Assembly: GCF_963422355.1 (NCBI RefSeq)
Contig: NC_085095.1
Location: forward strand, 6,955,327-7,019,326
Length of the DNA stretch: 64,000 nt
Origin: Corticium candelabrum
Lineage: Eukaryota > Porifera > Homoscleromorpha > Homosclerophorida > Plakinidae
Reading direction: 5' to 3'
Shown: piece by piece, positions 21,673 to 34,700 of the stretch
Numbering within the stretch: the stretch's first letter is position 1
Layout of the letters: every line of letters starts with the position of its first letter
The notes under the pieces: generated by a model
Told to the model about the DNA's origin: nothing
What the model saw: only the letters and a program-made list of their open reading frames with translations
The model's database searches: none
Translations under genes and position numbers: made by a program

Positions 21673-23320
21673 ATGCAGTTAAAAGTGTTTGTTCTCTTTG
21701 GATTGGTGGCTGGAGTCCTCAGCGCCACCGTCAAACGAAGCGTGAGAAACTGTTAATATTTGTGAGTGTAAGACGGTCTCTTTACGTCGTGGTTGTAGGA
21801 CGATTATCAACAAGGTGGCGCAGTCAACTCGTATAGCTCACCGTATGGATACAAATACAGACTAGGACCTAAAGGTCAGAAAGGCGAACAAGGCATTCCT
21901 GGATATCCGGGAACAAAGGGACCAGTTGGACCCAAGGCATGACAGTGTTGTATGTTACTAGAATGATGAGTGACAAAGTGTGTGTACAATTGTAGGGACC
22001 AAAAGGCCCACAAGGAGGACCAGGACCACAAGGACCAGCAGTGAGTTAGAGATAGACAAAAAAACTTTAATGCCACACACACAATTGAATGTCCCAGTAA
22101 CGGACTATGTTCTCTATAACAATCACCTCTCACTCCGTTTGTAGGGAGCAGATGGTGAAGATGGTAAAGACGGACACCCAGGAGCCAAAGGAGACAAGGT
22201 ACAGTGCACAATACAAAAGCATACGTGTACATGTTTACTATCGACTAACTGTCTGTCTATTGTATGTAGGGTGATGCTGGCATGCCAGGCAAAGATGGCG
22301 CGCAAGGACAACGAGGAATGAAAGGAGAAACAGGCCAGCCAGGCATGAACGGTGCTAAGGGACCAAAAGGAGACAAGGGAGAGCCGGTATGCACACGCCA
22401 CACACACACGCACACACAGTGACACACACACAGACACAGACACAGACACAGACACAGACACAGACACACACCACACAAACACACCCACACCCACACACCC
22501 ACACACCTCATTTGTCGAGCATTTTTAACATGTTGTCTCCACGACAGGGCGCTAAAGGTCCAGTAGGTCCACAGGGTCCTAAGGTGAGTCCACGTTGACA
22601 ACTCTGCATGTCACATGTTCTCGCTGGCTGACAAGTTATGCAACCAGGGAGAACCAGGAGCAAACGGAAGTGACGGCAAATATGGCGCTGACGGACCACA
22701 GGTTTGTTAATAATTAATTAATTAATTACCAAGTGTGTTTTACATCCTAAAATGCAAGTTAATGTGATGCTTTCTGGATAACTTTAGGGAAAACAAGGAG
22801 AACGAGGAGAGAAGGGCGACAAGGGAGCTGCAGTGAGAGCACACTTGCTGTCAACACGTGACAAACGTAATGCATCAAGTGTGTGATGTTTAGGGCCAAG
22901 ATGGACAGAAAGGTGAAAGGGGAGCAAAGGGAGAAGCAGGAGACGACGGTCGTGACGGCAACGATGGACAAGATGGAGCCAATGGTGCAAAAGGCGATAC
23001 TGTAAGCACATGACTACACCTAACTCTCTCTTCTTCAACTTGACTCATTTGCTGACACCTTGACAGGGACCCAAAGGCATGATCGGACCCAAAGGACCTA
23101 AGGTTTGGATACACAAGCATTGAGAGTTTGGTGTAGTGTTTGATATAAATATGTGATAATAGGGAGACACGGGAGCAAGAGGTGAAAAAGGTGACCGCGG
23201 TCAGGATGGTGATAAGGGAGACCAAGGACCAGCAGGTGACCAGGGAGATCAAGGAGAAACCGGAGCTCAGGGTGCAATGGGAGATAAGGTTAAAAGAACC
23301 TCAATATCACTGTTGTTTCA

Positions 23321-23385
<65 letters not shown>

Positions 23386-24600
23386 TGTTTACTGCTGACT
23401 TCAGGGTGACAAGGGTGAGACCGGTGCCATGGGTCATCGCGGACGAATTGGACCAAAGGGAGACAAGGGAGACCAAGGCCCTCAGGGAGAGAAGGGAAGC
23501 AATGGACGTCGAGGTAACGATGGACAAGATGGAGAACAAGGAGACAAAGTCAGTGATAGAAACAATTCAAATACAAAGCCTTGTTTGCAAGCAATTGTTC
23601 GATGATAGGGTGACGCAGGTGCTGATGGAGTGGACGGTGCTAAGGGTGCCAAGGTAAGACCATCAACCAGACACATTTCAATCACAGCAAACACTAATTT
23701 TTTTCCAAAGGGCGAGCAAGGCGAGCAAGGATCCCGAGGTCCAAAGGTAAGTACACTAAGCGCAACTAGACTGTAACATTTGTTAATTCGAGTGTTTACC
23801 TTAGGGCCCAATTGGACCTAAAGGACATCAAGGATTTCAAGGTCTCCCTGGCATTCAAGGTCCCAGAGTAAGGCAATGTGGTTGATTGTGTATACATATA
23901 CTGCTAATTTGCATTCTGCTAGGGTCCGACCGGTGCAGCTGGTGCTAATGGAAGAAAAGGAGACATGGGAATGTCTGGACCAAGAGTAATACTAACAGTA
24001 AAACCTGAACGTATTGATGTCCTAACCTGGTCGGATTGAATAGGGTGATACAGGTGATAGTGGACCAAAAGGACATCCAGGAGATGCAGGACAGGTAAGA
24101 TCTCAATGACAGCAAATGAAAGAGACAGTCAGATAAATCAGAATGAATCAGCTGTGCAAGTAAATACAAATTAAACTGTCGTTGGGCCTTGAGATCTTGG
24201 AGAAGTGGCAAATGTAGACAGTGTGGTACATGCAACAAGAATTTACAGACAAACAGAGAGACGGACAGACAAGACAGACAGACAGATAGACAGACAGAGA
24301 GACAGATAGACAGACAGACAGACAAGCAAACAGAACAAATTACATGCAATAAGTTTCCTCTATTTCAGTGTATCTATGTGTTTGTAGAGCATCAAGGGAC
24401 CCACTGGTCCTCCCGGCCCTCCAGGCCCACCTGGACCTGTAAGCATAATTTTCCTAAATTCGTCTGTAAACTCTAACTCATCCTTCCTGTTCTATCTTAT
24501 CTAGCCATTTGATGCCAGTAAGCTAGAGGCCGCAATTGAGGCTCTGAGGTTGCATGTCCAGCAAGTGTTGAACAAGTATGGCTACAAGTATGCTTACTAA
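21673..24600 (+). CDS. Short-chain collagen B (458 aa, 19 exons)
   Basis: Paralogue of collagen A, transcribed away from it. Exon 1 (21673-21741, MQLKVFVLFGLVAGVLSA) encodes a signal peptide and has the same 69 bp length as exon 1 of A. Further exons: 21799-21936, 21996-22040, 22145-22198, 22270-22386, 22548-22583, 22648-22701, 22788-22832, 22894-23001, 23067-23102, 23163-23288, 23405-23548, 23609-23653, 23711-23746, 23805-23867, 23923-23985, 24044-24094, 24388-24438 and 24505-24600 (TAA). Helix exons are multiples of 9 bp starting with Gly. Exon 2 (138 bp) equals exons 2+3 of A (63+75), so one intron was lost or gained. The triplet interruption GQS-IKG falls at the same exon junction as in A. 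Just after it is GPPGPPGPPGP, the most stable helix nucleus. The C-terminus has heptads (LEAAIEALRLHVQQVL) and ends in YKYAY. The exon 2 donor appears to be GC rather than GT. Confidence 0.94.
22387..22510. repeat. (CA)/(CACAGA)n in collagen B intron
   Basis: A CA, CACAGA and CACACC tract directly follows the donor at 22387. A second simple repeat, (GT)n at 23323-23381, lies in a later intron, and a CAGA tract lies at 24245-24332. Confidence 0.9.
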
Positions 24601-24819
24601 TAAGCGCATTGTGACTCTATGCAGAAAGATGACACATTTTGGGATAGAAACAATTGTAATCACATTGAGTGTTTAGATGCATGTGGCTATAACAAGTTGA
24701 ATGGATTGTATATTTGGAGACTCATAACTGCCTGTCTCAGTTTGCCTTGCATAGAATAATACCCACACATAAAACCATAATCTCACACAATCACGGTGTC
24801 ACCATTTGCACATGCACAT

Positions 24820-24869
<50 letters not shown>

Positions 24870-25560
24870 ACAGTGTAGCTTCCCTACACATACGTGTACT
24901 GGTCTAAAGCATTCGAACGTGTTATTCATACAACGTAATACAACACACCCAAGCAAGAAAACAATGAAGAAAAAACAAAGCCATCAAACAAACAGAACAA
25001 TTTACAGATTGTTTTGGAAGAGACAGACAGAGTACATTCATACTATCATGAGAAGTTGTTCTGCTGTCTATTTCCATGTGACTCGATTAAGTCACTTTGC
25101 CTCTGCTATTGGTGACAAAGCAGACTTTTACTAGATTAAGTGGCATGAAAACAGTCAAGTCCAGATACACTATCCAAGTATTTGAGTGTCAAATGTACAT
25201 AGCAAAGAATTGCATTCTAGTACGAAATTAGTGATTTACTTCCAGCATTTCATTTTTTGACCAAGTCCATTCTGTTTGTAAATGACAGAGACTACCACCC
25301 TATGACAGAACGCAGCCTCGCCGACCATTCTCTTTGTGTCAAATTTGCTATCCACTCATGACGATGAACAAACCACCCACACGAGCTGTAAAAAGTGGCT
25401 CTTAAAATCTCAAAAATGGAAACCCAATGATGACTCATAAGGTTAGCCATCGACTGAGACATCATTACTCTACCTGAAAGGTCAAGCAATCACCAACTTG
25501 TGTCCAAGCCAAAATCTTGTATTAGTTGTAGTCAACTAACTATATGTTTGTCAATACATA
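24601..25560. other. Spacer 3' of collagen B
   Basis: No gene recognised. It contains the collagen B 3' flank and a (CA)n tract at 24818-24867; the rest is unique, A+T-rich sequence with only short open frames. Confidence 0.65.
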
Positions 25561-25561
25561 T

Positions 25562-25990
25562 AGAATGCTCAGTTAGTTAGGAAGTCATCTTGTGGAGTGA
25601 GTTCATCCCGGGACCCTACAGGGTTACAAGTTCAAGTCACAGTGATGGTGAGCTATGGCATAATTCCTTAAGCAAGAAACTCACACATAATTGCCTCTCT
25701 CAACTCAGAAGTATAAATGCGTGAGTACCTGGCCATTGACTAGGGTGGCAAAGACCCCAGACTGCAACAAAGACCATCAGCCACTGGGGTCTGGGTGGGA
25801 CTTTGGGCACAGTTGGCATCACAGTCCGGCCTCCTGCAAGCACCTGGCCAGGTTCCAGGAGATTGCTTAGCACTGCCCATAGCTCCTGCGTAGTGCACAG
25901 GAACCAGCCATATGGCTGGGGGCGTGGCCGTCTAACAGCAGCTCCTTATCTATTTGCCATTTTGCATGGATGAGCCCTTTCGACTAACTC
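25562..25990 (+). mobile_element. tRNA-derived SINE (second copy)
   Basis: A tRNA-like head has a box A-like TGCTCAGTTAGTTAGGAAGT (about 25566-25585) and a box B-like GTTACAAGTTCAAGTC (about 25623-25638). The body contains TTCCTTAAGCAAGAAACTCACA and AATTGCCTCTCTC, which it shares with the minus-strand copy at 6950-7118, followed by a CAGAAGTATAAATG.GTACCTGG stretch. This head plus conserved central domain is typical of invertebrate SINEs. The 3' end is approximate. Confidence 0.75.
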
Positions 25991-27202
25991 GTGATGGAGT
26001 CTGACATATACAGTCTCTGACACCGAAGAGACAAACATCATCAACAAAAATGTTAATTAATTGATTAAGCAAACAATCTATTGCAACATCAAGTCTATTG
26101 ATGTCTACAGCACAACGAGAACCACAAGATCCATATCCTCAACTATATCAAGCAACAGGGGTCACATCACATACAGACAAGAAAATCACACTAATCATGC
26201 TGCTCCGTGGAAATTGTTGACGAAGCTATCACAACTTAACCATAGCAACACAGTCAATGGCCACAAACTTCAGACAAAAACATCAGCGTCATTTTCTCTC
26301 CTTCTTAGGCATTCGTTACACTTACCATGTTACTGATGCCTGTGTCGTCTACTGCCATTACGATTTTAGACCTCTTATCAATGCACTGCGAGCTGCACAG
26401 GAAAATACCAACACACACATGTCGTATCCGGAAGCTGTCGCTGTCCTATATACGGGTAATCGAAGCTACATATACGGGTAATCGAAGTTACAAGCATGCG
26501 CATTACTTTCTCGAATGCGAGACAACCATTAGCGCTCCAATTTTTTTACTGTTTATTTTGCACCGTATTTCTTCGTTTAAACGCCGCCCTCAATTAAAAG
26601 CGGGCCTCAAATAAATGCGGCATTTTAATTAATGAATTCTAATCTATCTAGCTCGAAGTTTAAAGGAAAAATCATACAACTTCTTCAAAGGCAAACGTTA
26701 CTTTAAAATTTAGATCTACCCGGATACTGTTTTACTGCATGATGTCTCAAAGTCTGAATTGCATACCTGTATGGTGTTCAATTTTGTTCTCTTGAAAAGG
26801 TGTCAGACCTACGTGTATACAGCAGTACGCGTACATACACACTCATAGAGCTTTAATTAATTAATTAAGCACGGACAGAAATAGAAACACTTATCGAATA
26901 AACGCCGCCCCGCCCTCGCCACAGTGTAACCTAGCTCAAAAATAAACGTCGTGGCGTTTAATTTAATTGAAGAAATACAGTATGTCAAACTTGCCCAAGG
27001 CGCGCATGCGCTACGGTTACAAACATATCTCTGTGAATCAATACAATATTTAGTAAGCATAATAATTAGTATGACAATCTGGGTTAATTGATCCTTACTT
27101 TAGGTAAACCAACTGATTGTATGGCATGTTCTCATCTGATTGTGAAGACTAGAAATTTGTGTTTGTTAAATAAAGGTGTCACTAAGCAGTTTCTGTGGTA
27201 GC
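25991..27202. other. Spacer with no gene seen
   Basis: A+T-rich sequence with short open frames only. A 20 bp tandem duplication (ATATACGGGTAATCGAAG) lies near 26449-26487. Two stretches with the word AAACGCCGCCC, at about 26578 and 26900, may be remains of a small mobile element; this is unproven. Confidence 0.55.
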
Positions 27203-27313
27203 TGTAACGTTTGTATATTGCAATGCAACGTATAATATATTAATAGCTCAAAGTACAGTACAACCAGTTAGGCTATAACATCAAGTGAGTGCATGCTAAG
27301 TGCTATTCTACCT
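27203..27313 (-). repeat. LTR-like direct repeat of gypsy-1 (left copy)
   Basis: About 110 bp shared with 31122-31241, including AGCTCAAAGTAC, GTACAACCAGTTAGGCT and GTGCTATTCTACCT. It flanks the minus-strand gypsy remnant, so it is read as that element's 3' LTR. Exact ends are not resolved. Confidence 0.7.
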
Positions 27314-27525
27314 TTAAATAGTCTACCAATCTAATTGTCTAAAACCACTCCTAACATCTCTCTTTCTTTAAATTTTAAAAGATCAATAAATTATCTAGGA
27401 TTTAAAAAAGTTAAGTAGTATAAAATGCGCCCTGAGATAACTCGATCGGTCTTTTGATTGTTAATTCTTCCACTTCTTGTCTGACATGGTTGTTGGACTT
27501 CTGTTGTTGTCTTTGTTGTTCTCTC

Positions 27526-27562
<37 letters not shown>

Positions 27563-30500
27563 AGTTGTTTCTTTGTAGAGCCTGGCCTTTCCAGGTGCTG
27601 CAACTGTTTTTAAAGCTGGTTTCTTGGTTGGCTTTAAATGTATCCTATTCCTTTGGTAAGTTGTACCTGATGATGTTTTTACTTCGTAAGACCTATCTAT
27701 ATACGAAGTTACAATAATAGTCCACTGTGATAAGGTATTTTTTAGTTTGTCTTGAAAGGTGAAAAGATCTGCTCCTAGTTTGGCCCATGGTCTATTTGGC
27801 ACGTCGTGGCTTTGTAGTGATTCCTTCTGCTGACTTGTTTCAAACGAACGGCAAATCGAATATTCCTTTCACTGCACTATTCATTCCTGGCCAATATACG
27901 TACGCAGTCTCTTGCCCTTCGAATACAACCATTTGTTAATTCCAATGTGGGAGCTGTACGTGTATTCTTTCCAGCACTTTCCGTTGGTAGGACTGCGGTA
28001 TCACAATCCTTTTGTCCGTGAAAATCAGTCCATCTTGTACTACTAATTGCAAGTTCTCTCTGACATTGTAGTATATTGTCGTATTTCATAGCTTGTGACT
28101 TAATTCATGCCTAGCTTCTGGCCATCAATCCTGTCACAATGGTTGTAATTAGTTGTTGCATTGTCGAATCATTTGCTGTTGCTTGCTTGATTTCTTGCAA
28201 TCTTTGATCAGTCACTAGCTAGCTGGTATATGCTGTACCATGTCAATACATTCCAATTCTCTTTCAAGCTCTGTCTGCATTTGAACAACTTCTGAATTGT
28301 TGCGTTATCACTTAATTCCTTGAGTTAATTCCTTGCATGTATGCTCTCGACAGTGTGTCTGCCAAATACATGTGCTTGCCTTGCTTGTAGACGACGCTGA
28401 TGTCATACTTTTGTAGACGCAATAGTATTCTCTGTAGCCTTTTTGGTGTAGACTATAGAGGCTTAATTGTGATATGTTGTTTTCAGTGGCTTGTGGTCTG
28501 TTTCCACGTTCACTGCATGTCCTTCCATATGTATATGAGTGAAATTCTCAACTCCAAACACAATGGAGAGCAATTCTTTCTCTATCTGTGCGTAATTGAT
28601 ATTCTTCTCTGTTTCTGTCAAGGCTCTGCTTGTGTAAGCAACAGGCTGTCCTTTCTGCATTAGTGCTTCTCCAAGCCCTAGCTGTTGAGACTTGTCAGAT
28701 TGTACTGTTACCTCTTCTGCTGGGTCAAAGTACTTCAACACTGGAGTCGTTGTCACTGTTGTTTTGATTCTCTCAAATATTAATTGCATCATGTGTGCTT
28801 GTCCAGCAAAATTTCACATCTTGTTTTGTGAGCTGCCTGTGTAGCTCGCATAGATTGGATAAGTAGCCGACAAACTTTGACTTATAGTTTACCATTCCCA
28901 TGAGTCTTCTAACTCCAGCTCTGTCTTGAGGTTTCTGCATTTTCTGAATTGCTGTGACTATTGCAGGGTCTGGTTTAAGTCAATTGTCTGTCAGTATAAT
29001 GTCCCATACATGCAACTTGGAGCATGGCTATTTTGCATTTTTCTTGATTCAGCTTCAATCCTTTTTCTCTGCATCTATTCAGCAATTGGGTTATCTTTGA
29101 ATCATAATCATTTCTGGCTGCTTGTTGGGTTGCTTCCTTGCCAGTCACTAATATGTCATCTGCAACTGTGTAAACTCCTGGTAAATTCTGTATTGCTGCA
29201 TCTTCTTTGGAATATCTCAAGTGCTGGCGAGATGCCAAATGGCATTCGATTCCATCTGTATCGACCATAGGGTGTTGCAAATGTAGTCAGTAGGCTTGAC
29301 TCTTTGTCTAGTTCAATGTGCCAAAATCCGTTTCTCACATCCAGGACACCTAAGACTTTGGCTTGATTCAGTTCTGGCAATAGGACTTCCAATGTTGCAT
29401 GGTAAGAGATGATGACTTCGCTTGAGCGCTCTATTCAGAGGGTTGGATCACTGCAGACTCGTAATTTTCCATTTGGTTTATATGCACAACAACCAAACTG
29501 GATATCCAATCTGTGGTCTTGTCTTCCCTCTGGATAATGTCCATTTTCTCTAAACGGTCCAGCTCCTTTTTCAATTCTGCTTTTGACTGATAGCAATATT
29601 CTGCTAACTGGTAATCTCACTGCTTGTACCGTATCAACTTCTACTTTTAGCTTTTCTTCCAATCGTCCAACTTCTCCTTGGAATACTTCTGGGTATTTGT
29701 TCACATGCAAAATCCTGCTTTGTCAATCCACTTATCTTGTGCTTTGCTGCTTGTGGTGCCTTCTTCTGCTGAGTGGTCACCATCTGAATGTTAATTCTCT
29801 TTGTGTATATACATGCAGTAATTGCATTCGTTGCACCGCTTTTGCTCCCAGTATTGCAGCTGGTGCCTTTTCGAACACCACAAATTGTGTGAGATAGCTT
29901 CTGCCATTCTTTGGGTTTCTAGAACCATCACTTGGCACTTCCCAATGGGTGTAATGGTAGTTCCATCATATAGAGATAGGATCTGTCCTTCATGTTCTCA
30001 ACTGTGCTTAGATCAGCTTTCCTTAGGACGTTGCAGGTAAATCCTGTGTCCAATTGGAATTGTATTCTTTGTCCATGCAGCCACTTCCATTTTTGCATAT
30101 ATTCGATTTGAATGTTGTCTATCGATCAATAGTGTTGACAGTCTGCTTGTCAGGCAACGTCAATGTCAGTGCATACTCAGTTTGTGAGATGTCACTGCTG
30201 TAGATCTCATCACTGTCATAGTTATATTCTTCATGGAATGCAATCTCGTTTGTCTCAAGGTGCACGCGTGTCTTAGATTTGCACATGCTTGTGTAGTGGT
30301 GCAGTTTGCCACATGCTCTGAATTGTTTACCCTAGGCTTTGCAATACCGTGCGCCTTTGGAGTGCGTCTTGCCACAATATTTGCATTCTTGAGGAGGTGC
30401 AGTATCTCTGGTTTTGCTGCTTTCTGACTCTGCTTTTTGCGTTGCGCTTGCACGATGCAAGAAGCAGTGTCCTTTGTAGTCATCACTTCCATCTGTTCAT

Positions 30501-31121
30501 GCGTTGATACGCTTGCTCGGCATATGTGTAAGCATTCGTGAGTTCGAAGGCTGAGGTTCTTCTTTTGCAGGAGGAGTTTTCTCATGCTATTGTTTTTGAC
30601 TCCAATTGCCGCAAAGTTGCATGTCTTCGCGAGCTCTTTCAGTGTTGTGAAAAATTGTTCAAACGTTTCGCCTTCTTGCTGCGTTCTCTGGTTGAAAATA
30701 AACCTCTCATAAATTACATTGGTCTCAGTACGTTCCCATCATAGCGAGCACTTTGTCCATGTCTGATTTGTCTGCCTCGTTGTTGAACGGTAACGAATTG
30801 TAGATTTGCAGAGCGTCTGGGCCTATGAAAGTGACAAACGTAGCTATTCTATATCTATTGTCTCGTACCTGCAAGTTAGACAAAATCTCACAGCTGTTCC
30901 CAATCTTTCGCCACTCTCGCCAAATTATGCTGGGAAAGGTTCCCTTTGACCACTAGTGGTTTGGGTAGCAGTAGTCTATAGCTACCTTGCATATGGAGAG
31001 GGAATTCGGCTTGTTCGGTTGCATGCTGTTTGCTGCTGCGCCTGCTGAACTACTGGCTGCTCTGGTGGCTGTTCTATTTCTGCTTGTTCCATTTCTAGCC
31101 ACTCCTGACATCATATACACG
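27314..31121 (-). mobile_element. Decayed Ty3/gypsy element 1 (internal region)
   Basis: Pieces of gag-pol read on the minus strand in several frames. CCHC knuckles lie near 30400-30280. RT blocks are at 29710-29156 (VLGVLDVRNGFWHIELD, then NRMPFGISPA). RNase H is at 28792-28463 (SDKSQQLGLG, QPVAYTSRALTETEKNY-like, then ETDHKPL). An integrase zinc-finger remnant lies at about 28089-27880. An integrase segment at 27802-27600 jumps from the ADLFTFQD start directly to a C-terminal YEVKTSSGTTYQRNRIHLKPT block, so the catalytic core is deleted. A (TTG)n run at 27527-27563 is also internal. Frameshifts and stops throughout show it is inactive. The resemblance is to the K02A2.6 type of Ty3/gypsy pol. 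Confidence 0.85.
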
Positions 31122-31241
31122 TTTGTATATAATACGGTGTATTGCAATTACAATACAACGTATAATATATCACTAGCTCAAAGTACGGTACGACCAGTTA
31201 GGCTAGCATCGAGTGAATACACGCTAAGTGCTATTCTACCT
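31122..31241 (-). repeat. LTR-like direct repeat of gypsy-1 (right copy)
   Basis: Counterpart of 27203-27313. It differs by about 15 per cent and by a small insertion (TATAATACGGTG...), indicating an old insertion. It would be the 5' LTR of the minus-strand element. Confidence 0.7.
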
Positions 31242-31296
31242 GGTTACCATGTCTGCACATGAACGTAATTTCCATGTTTACAGCATCATATTGAAG

Positions 31297-31344
31297 TAGA
31301 CTCCCCAGTCTTCCTCCTCGCGAGGAGGACAGGGTACGAGTCTA
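31297..31344. repeat. 18 bp perfect palindrome within flanking inverted arms
   Basis: TCCTCCTCGCGAGGAGGA (31312-31329) is a perfect palindrome, flanked by TAGACTC (31297-31303) and its complement GAGTCTA (31338-31344). It lies between gypsy-1 and the Roco 3' end, and could be the remains of a small foldback element. Confidence 0.7.
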
Positions 31345-31797
31345 ATATTAAAGACAAAATATCAGTGAATAGACAATTCAAACAAAAATTTTTAAATAAA
31401 TAATTTATTAATCAATTAAATAAATAAATAGAAACATCAAATGCAAATATTGACTTCAATAGACACACGAGAACGCCACATGATTTCTTGCAGATCAAGA
31501 TGCATTATCTGTGAAGCCGAAATTCAATTTCAAATAGCTATCAGCAGTTCAATACAAAACAAGCAACTTTTGTCTTTACTTTATCTTCTAATCTACACAC
31601 AGTATTTGTATAATAAAATTTTCTCAAATTTCTGATAATATTTTCTTCTGAATGATATTCTTCTATATTGCAGCTGCACACGACAATAAGGCTGTTGGTT
31701 TGTTGTGTGTTGTCTTGTTTCTTTTATAGATAGTTTCTTATTCGTTTCAGAGCAAACAACAACAACTGTTATGTACTCTGTATGACTCAAGTTCCCA

Positions 31798-34700
31798 TCA
31801 GTTTGTGATAAGTTGAGATTCAATCTTTCTCCTGACTATTCCTCCCACTCCAGCTTTATCACAAGCGACCAACAACTGCTGAACTGTAGCTTGTTGAGTT
31901 TGATCTGTCCAGGCTGACAAAACTTTACGTAATTTTTCTTTCAAATTGTAAATTGGTTGGTCACATTCTTTCATTACTCCCCTTGTCACTCCAAGGTAAG
32001 TACCAATTTCACTCCAATGATCTCCGACATTTTCAGCTACTATTTCTATGATGACTGGAGTCACCTCAGAGTCACCATGTAAAGTCATGTCCTCGGTGTT
32101 TTGTACTAATCCAGTTGCTGCATCAGGTAACATCAAGTGACTCAAATGCTTTTGAGGCTCAGATGGAATGCGAGCAACAAGTAGAGCATCATACAATTCA
32201 CATACCATCAATTGGTTGTCTCTTGACTCTAACCACTCACTTAATATGCGGAATGCCGGTGGCTGGACAAAACTGGAGTCAGAAATGTTTTGCTGTAGCT
32301 TTGACAACATAGACTGTTCAGAACCAAATATGATACTTGTTAGGTTAGGCCAGAACTCTCCAACATCTGTTGCTACCCGGTGGAGATCCATTCGATCCAC
32401 TGAAGTTGCACTTTCTGAAGACAAAACATGACATAAAGGAATACCTTTCTTTACACTTGGGCACACTAAATAAATACAAAAATACATACACACACATTCT
32501 ATGTGAAGACAACATTCGTGTTTGTTGTTTACCCTGTTGTAGTGCTTGGATGTGTTTTGACATCTCTCCACTGTATCTTCCTGCTGTAGCATCTACTGCA
32601 AATGATCCCCACGATTCATTTGGCACAAACTGCTTGGGTCGACTGAGGGGAGACTTTCTACTTGTGGTAGAAGAACTTCCACTGTAGATGAATCTATCAG
32701 AGAGAACACCAGGAACAGACTGGAGAAGATCCTCCATATCTGACACACAACGAAGAAGAACATGCCACAATCTGCCAACACTGTGATGTGACTTGACTAC
32801 TCTACCACTGAGACATATAGAGCCAGATGAAGTATTCTTGCTGCAATTGAAATGCAAAGTCACTGCACCATAACGCATCAGCAGTCCACTGCTCCAGTGA
32901 CAAATATAATTGGAGTGACGATGGCAACGAGCAGACAGTCGTTCAAACAAACCCAATGGACGATCATATGCAAATGAGTATTCAACAGAAACTTGCATGA
33001 CTCCATGTGGTATATCTAAAGGCCAAAGTTCACTAGCATCCTCTGGTTTCTCATCATTAAGTAGCCATGGCAACAGCAAGCCAACATTATGTTGTTTTAG
33101 CTTAGAAATCATTTCTTTGCAACTGTCTCTCTGCTCTTGAAGACGATATTGTTCTATTGTGTGACCAGATGAATCTGATGTTCGGTTGGCGCTAATTGGC
33201 GGAGTTAAAGTGATCTGACGTCTTCCCCAAGTGTGTTCCAGTTCTTGAACTACATCATTTGGTGAGCCAGTTAGATAACCAAAGTCGAGAGCAAGAAAAA
33301 GCTTAATGAACACGTCAACATGATGATCTGCAGTAAGATGGAACTCACTCCACAGTGCCAGTAGCATAGATATCCTAGCAACGCCATTACAAACAAGATC
33401 AATTTTCATCTCCTTAAACTTCTGAGGACCTACACCTGCCCCAATAAACCGATAATCATATTCTAAAGATTCGTGATCATGTCTGAAAACAGCCTTAAGT
33501 AAAGTGACCACAAATGGTGGTACAGGAAAGAGAACTTCTGCTAAAGTCAGGTGATGAGAGTAATACAGAATGCTTCCTACCTGGTTCAGATAGTTTAGCA
33601 ACTCACGACAGCTTTCTTCTGTCAGTCCGTGCTCTACACACACTTGCATTGCATAAGAGACATCTATAATGGGGACAGACGTGTGAGGTTGTGGTGTAAT
33701 CAACTTGTCTTCTACAGTCACCCATGATGACGGCAACTTTGTGTGCAGTGAAGGCAGCAGCCTTTCATTACCACACAGATCTCTTAAACAATTCTTCACA
33801 CTGACCACTCCCTCATGTGTCGAGGCACTCGTCAATAGCACATTTTCTTCAACAGTTATTCGCTGAAAGTCAAAAAAGTGAAGACGTTCTGATACGTACT
33901 TGTTCTTTGGAGAATCACCAGTTGCAATGATTCGTTTCATTTGATCAATCTCAGCTTGTCTGATCTTCAAGAATTGACGTAGACAAGTGTACAGATGTTC
34001 GCTCCACTTTCTACTCATTTCTTCTCTTGACATGTCGACCATCAGATCAACTTTACTGACAACAATAGCAATGTGAGCTCTGCTGTTTCTGTCATACACA
34101 ACTTGCAGGAAATCTGCAATATTTCGTCGAAAACATTGTTGAGTGAACTTATACTGACTGCTGTCCACAACAATCAATACCAATGAATTGTCACTGATAA
34201 ACAGCTGGTTAGTTAGCATGTATGCTCTATGGCCACCACTGTCAAGGAGTTTGCATTCTATTTTATCATCCAGCTTCATCACTTTTTCTACTATCCCTAT
34301 AGTTCTCTCATCGGGTTCTGCAAGAAATGGTTTACCACTCTCCAATGCTTCAACGAAGCTTGTTTTTCCTGCCATTGTAGTTCCCATCACTAGAATCTTT
34401 ATTCTGCCACGTCGCACTCCACCCACCTTATCCAGCTCATGGAAATATTCTCTTATAACACGAATACCTTGGTTGCACACTTCAATGGGTGGAAACACTA
34501 ATGGGCATCCATCCACTTTCAATGTCTTAAGTTGGGAGCTAAAGACAAATTCCTTCAAAAGATGAGTGACTGAAGTTCCTGATATGTCGACTTCCTTGAT
34601 TGTGACTTCTAAAAGTACGTACAAAACAGAAATATTGAGTAAACAAGTACATATAGTGTAGACTGAAACCCAACAATCATTTTACAAAGAAACAAATACA

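Noticed and set aside
26576..26990. MITE bounded by AAACGCCGCC motifs
   Set aside because: Arms match only over about 10 bases, and no target duplication could be found.
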